Below, one piece after another: positions 63,460 to 64,000 of a stretch of DNA of 64,000 nucleotides (within the stretch, counting starts at the first letter, position 1; each line of letters opens with the position of its first letter). This DNA comes from Trichococcus ilyis (GTDB lineage: Bacteria > Bacillota > Bacilli > Lactobacillales > Aerococcaceae): contig NZ_FNYT01000002.1 in assembly GCF_900109135.1 (NCBI RefSeq), positions 1 through 64,000 on the forward strand, in the 5' to 3' direction. Under the pieces are notes generated by a model. The model made no database searches, had not been told where the DNA came from, and worked only from the letters and a program-made list of their open reading frames with translations. The position numbers and the translations under genes are program-made.

Positions 63460-64000
63460 TCAGACGCGCAGTTGCTGTCTGTCGTTGTAGAATTCGCGGT
63501 ACGCCATGAAAGAGGCGATGTAGGAGGAAATGCTTGTCGCCGCCACTAGCATGAACGTCACCAAGATCTGATACATGATGGCCGTCAACGGAACCGTTCC
63601 GGCAAACATCAGGCCCGACATCATCCCCGGCAAGGAGACGATCCCCACAGTCTTGGCGGAATCCAAGGACGGTTGCATGCCTGACTTGATCGTTTCCCGC
63701 AAAATCGTGCGCGACGCTTGATTCGGAGTCGCTCCAAGCGACAGTTTCTCCAGAATCTGTTGGCGCTGATCGCGGAACAAGGAATTGAGGTTGCGGTAAC
63801 ACAAGCCGATGGTCGTCATCGCATTTCCGGCGATCATCCCGGTGATCGGCACGATCTGTGAGGGGATAAATTTGACCGACCCCGACAGGACCAAGATCGA
63901 CAACGTCAAAATCGCGGATGCAGTGATCGCGATCAAGGAAATCTTCAAGGAGTTCGGAATGTTGCTGCTGTGTTTGTGGGCATTCCATGACGCATTGAAC
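63460..64000 (-). CDS. FetB/YbbM-type ABC transporter permease, partial
   Basis: The frame stays open to the end of the window (63999, reading FNASWNAHKHSSNIPNSLK inward), so the N-terminal part is outside. About 180 residues are seen with four membrane segments. Family features are MIAGNAMTTIGLCYRNL, LSLGATPNQASR and VGIVSLPGMMSGLMFAG, typical of UPF0014/FetB proteins, which with the ATPase FetA are linked to iron export or metal homeostasis. The ATPase gene would lie beyond 64000. Confidence 0.88.
   Translation of the reverse strand, partial: FNASWNAHKHSSNIPNSLKISLIAITASAILTLSILVLSGSVKFIPSQIVPITGMIAGNAMTTIGLCYRNLNSLFRDQRQQILEKLSLGATPNQASRTILRETIKSGMQPSLDSAKTVGIVSLPGMMSGLMFAGTVPLTAIMYQILVTFMLVAATSISSYIASFMAYREFYNDRQQLRV

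Noticed and set aside
1-64000. CRISPR array, tRNA, rRNA or prophage module.
   Set aside because: No evenly spaced direct repeats, no tRNA cloverleaf or rRNA sequence, and no phage structural or integrase genes were recognised.

Overview
The window looks like a chromosomal segment of a Bacillota of the order Lactobacillales. Signs are the mevalonate operon with type 2 IPP isomerase, GlnPQ with substrate-binding domains fused to the permease, class Ib NrdI-E-F with NrdR boxes, AGGAGG ribosome sites and cre sites. The mid-range GC of the core genes would fit a Carnobacteriaceae member such as Trichococcus, but this is inference; there is no rRNA, tRNA or CRISPR array here to fix the taxon.

Left end (1-9.1 kb): a visibly more AT-rich accessory block. 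It opens with a complete IS4-family element (1-1528). A rightward cluster of small genes follows (an HTH/membrane/coiled-coil protein, a small cysteine-bearing reading frame without a normal start, a small membrane protein and a zinc-ribbon protein). A leftward, translationally coupled operon of three large genes comes next: MmeI-like DNA adenine methyltransferase, SF2 helicase and GIY-YIG nuclease. The layout resembles Bacillus subtilis yeeA(dnmA)-yeeB-yeeC. The methyltransferase keeps the MmeI-type N-terminal fold but its expected nuclease motif is altered, so cleavage may be done by the separate GIY-YIG protein. The block stops at the 3' end of guaA, a known integration hotspot.

Core (9.2-35.5 kb): guaA and coaA; the mevalonate operon mvk-mvaD-mvaK2-fni; an orphan TrpX-like binding lipoprotein preceded by a short leader peptide and a terminator (probable attenuator); azlCD; an MgtC-family gene; rpiA and pyrimidine-nucleoside phosphorylase; sdaAB-sdaAA; ridA; the spermidine/putrescine operon potABCD; a two-domain ECF-type ATPase; murB; a small membrane protein with exonuclease III; an SDR; and a phosphoribosyltransferase/hydrolase pair.

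Core (35.6-64 kb): a zinc-binding lipoprotein with a Zur-like operator; a probable 370-nt structured RNA driven by a promoter with a near-perfect cre site; tsaE and a GNAT; pta; glutathione peroxidase; gluconate-type kinase; a broken PHP-family phosphatase; chromate transporter; nrdIEF; an alpha/beta hydrolase and ung; a Cof-type HAD phosphatase; a 50-aa YvrJ-type protein; glnPQ; a secreted coiled-coil/3D-domain cell-wall protein; ppx-ppk; brnQ; a YkpA/YbiT-type ABC-F protein; acyl-ACP thioesterase; and the 3' part of a FetB-type permease that runs off the window.

Intergenic space is rich in hairpins. Besides ordinary terminators there is a dispersed GC-rich repeat family (cores CTCCGGTGAACGGAGG and TTCGCCGGAG) in four places, and two adjacent ~100-bp interrupted palindromes upstream of ridA.
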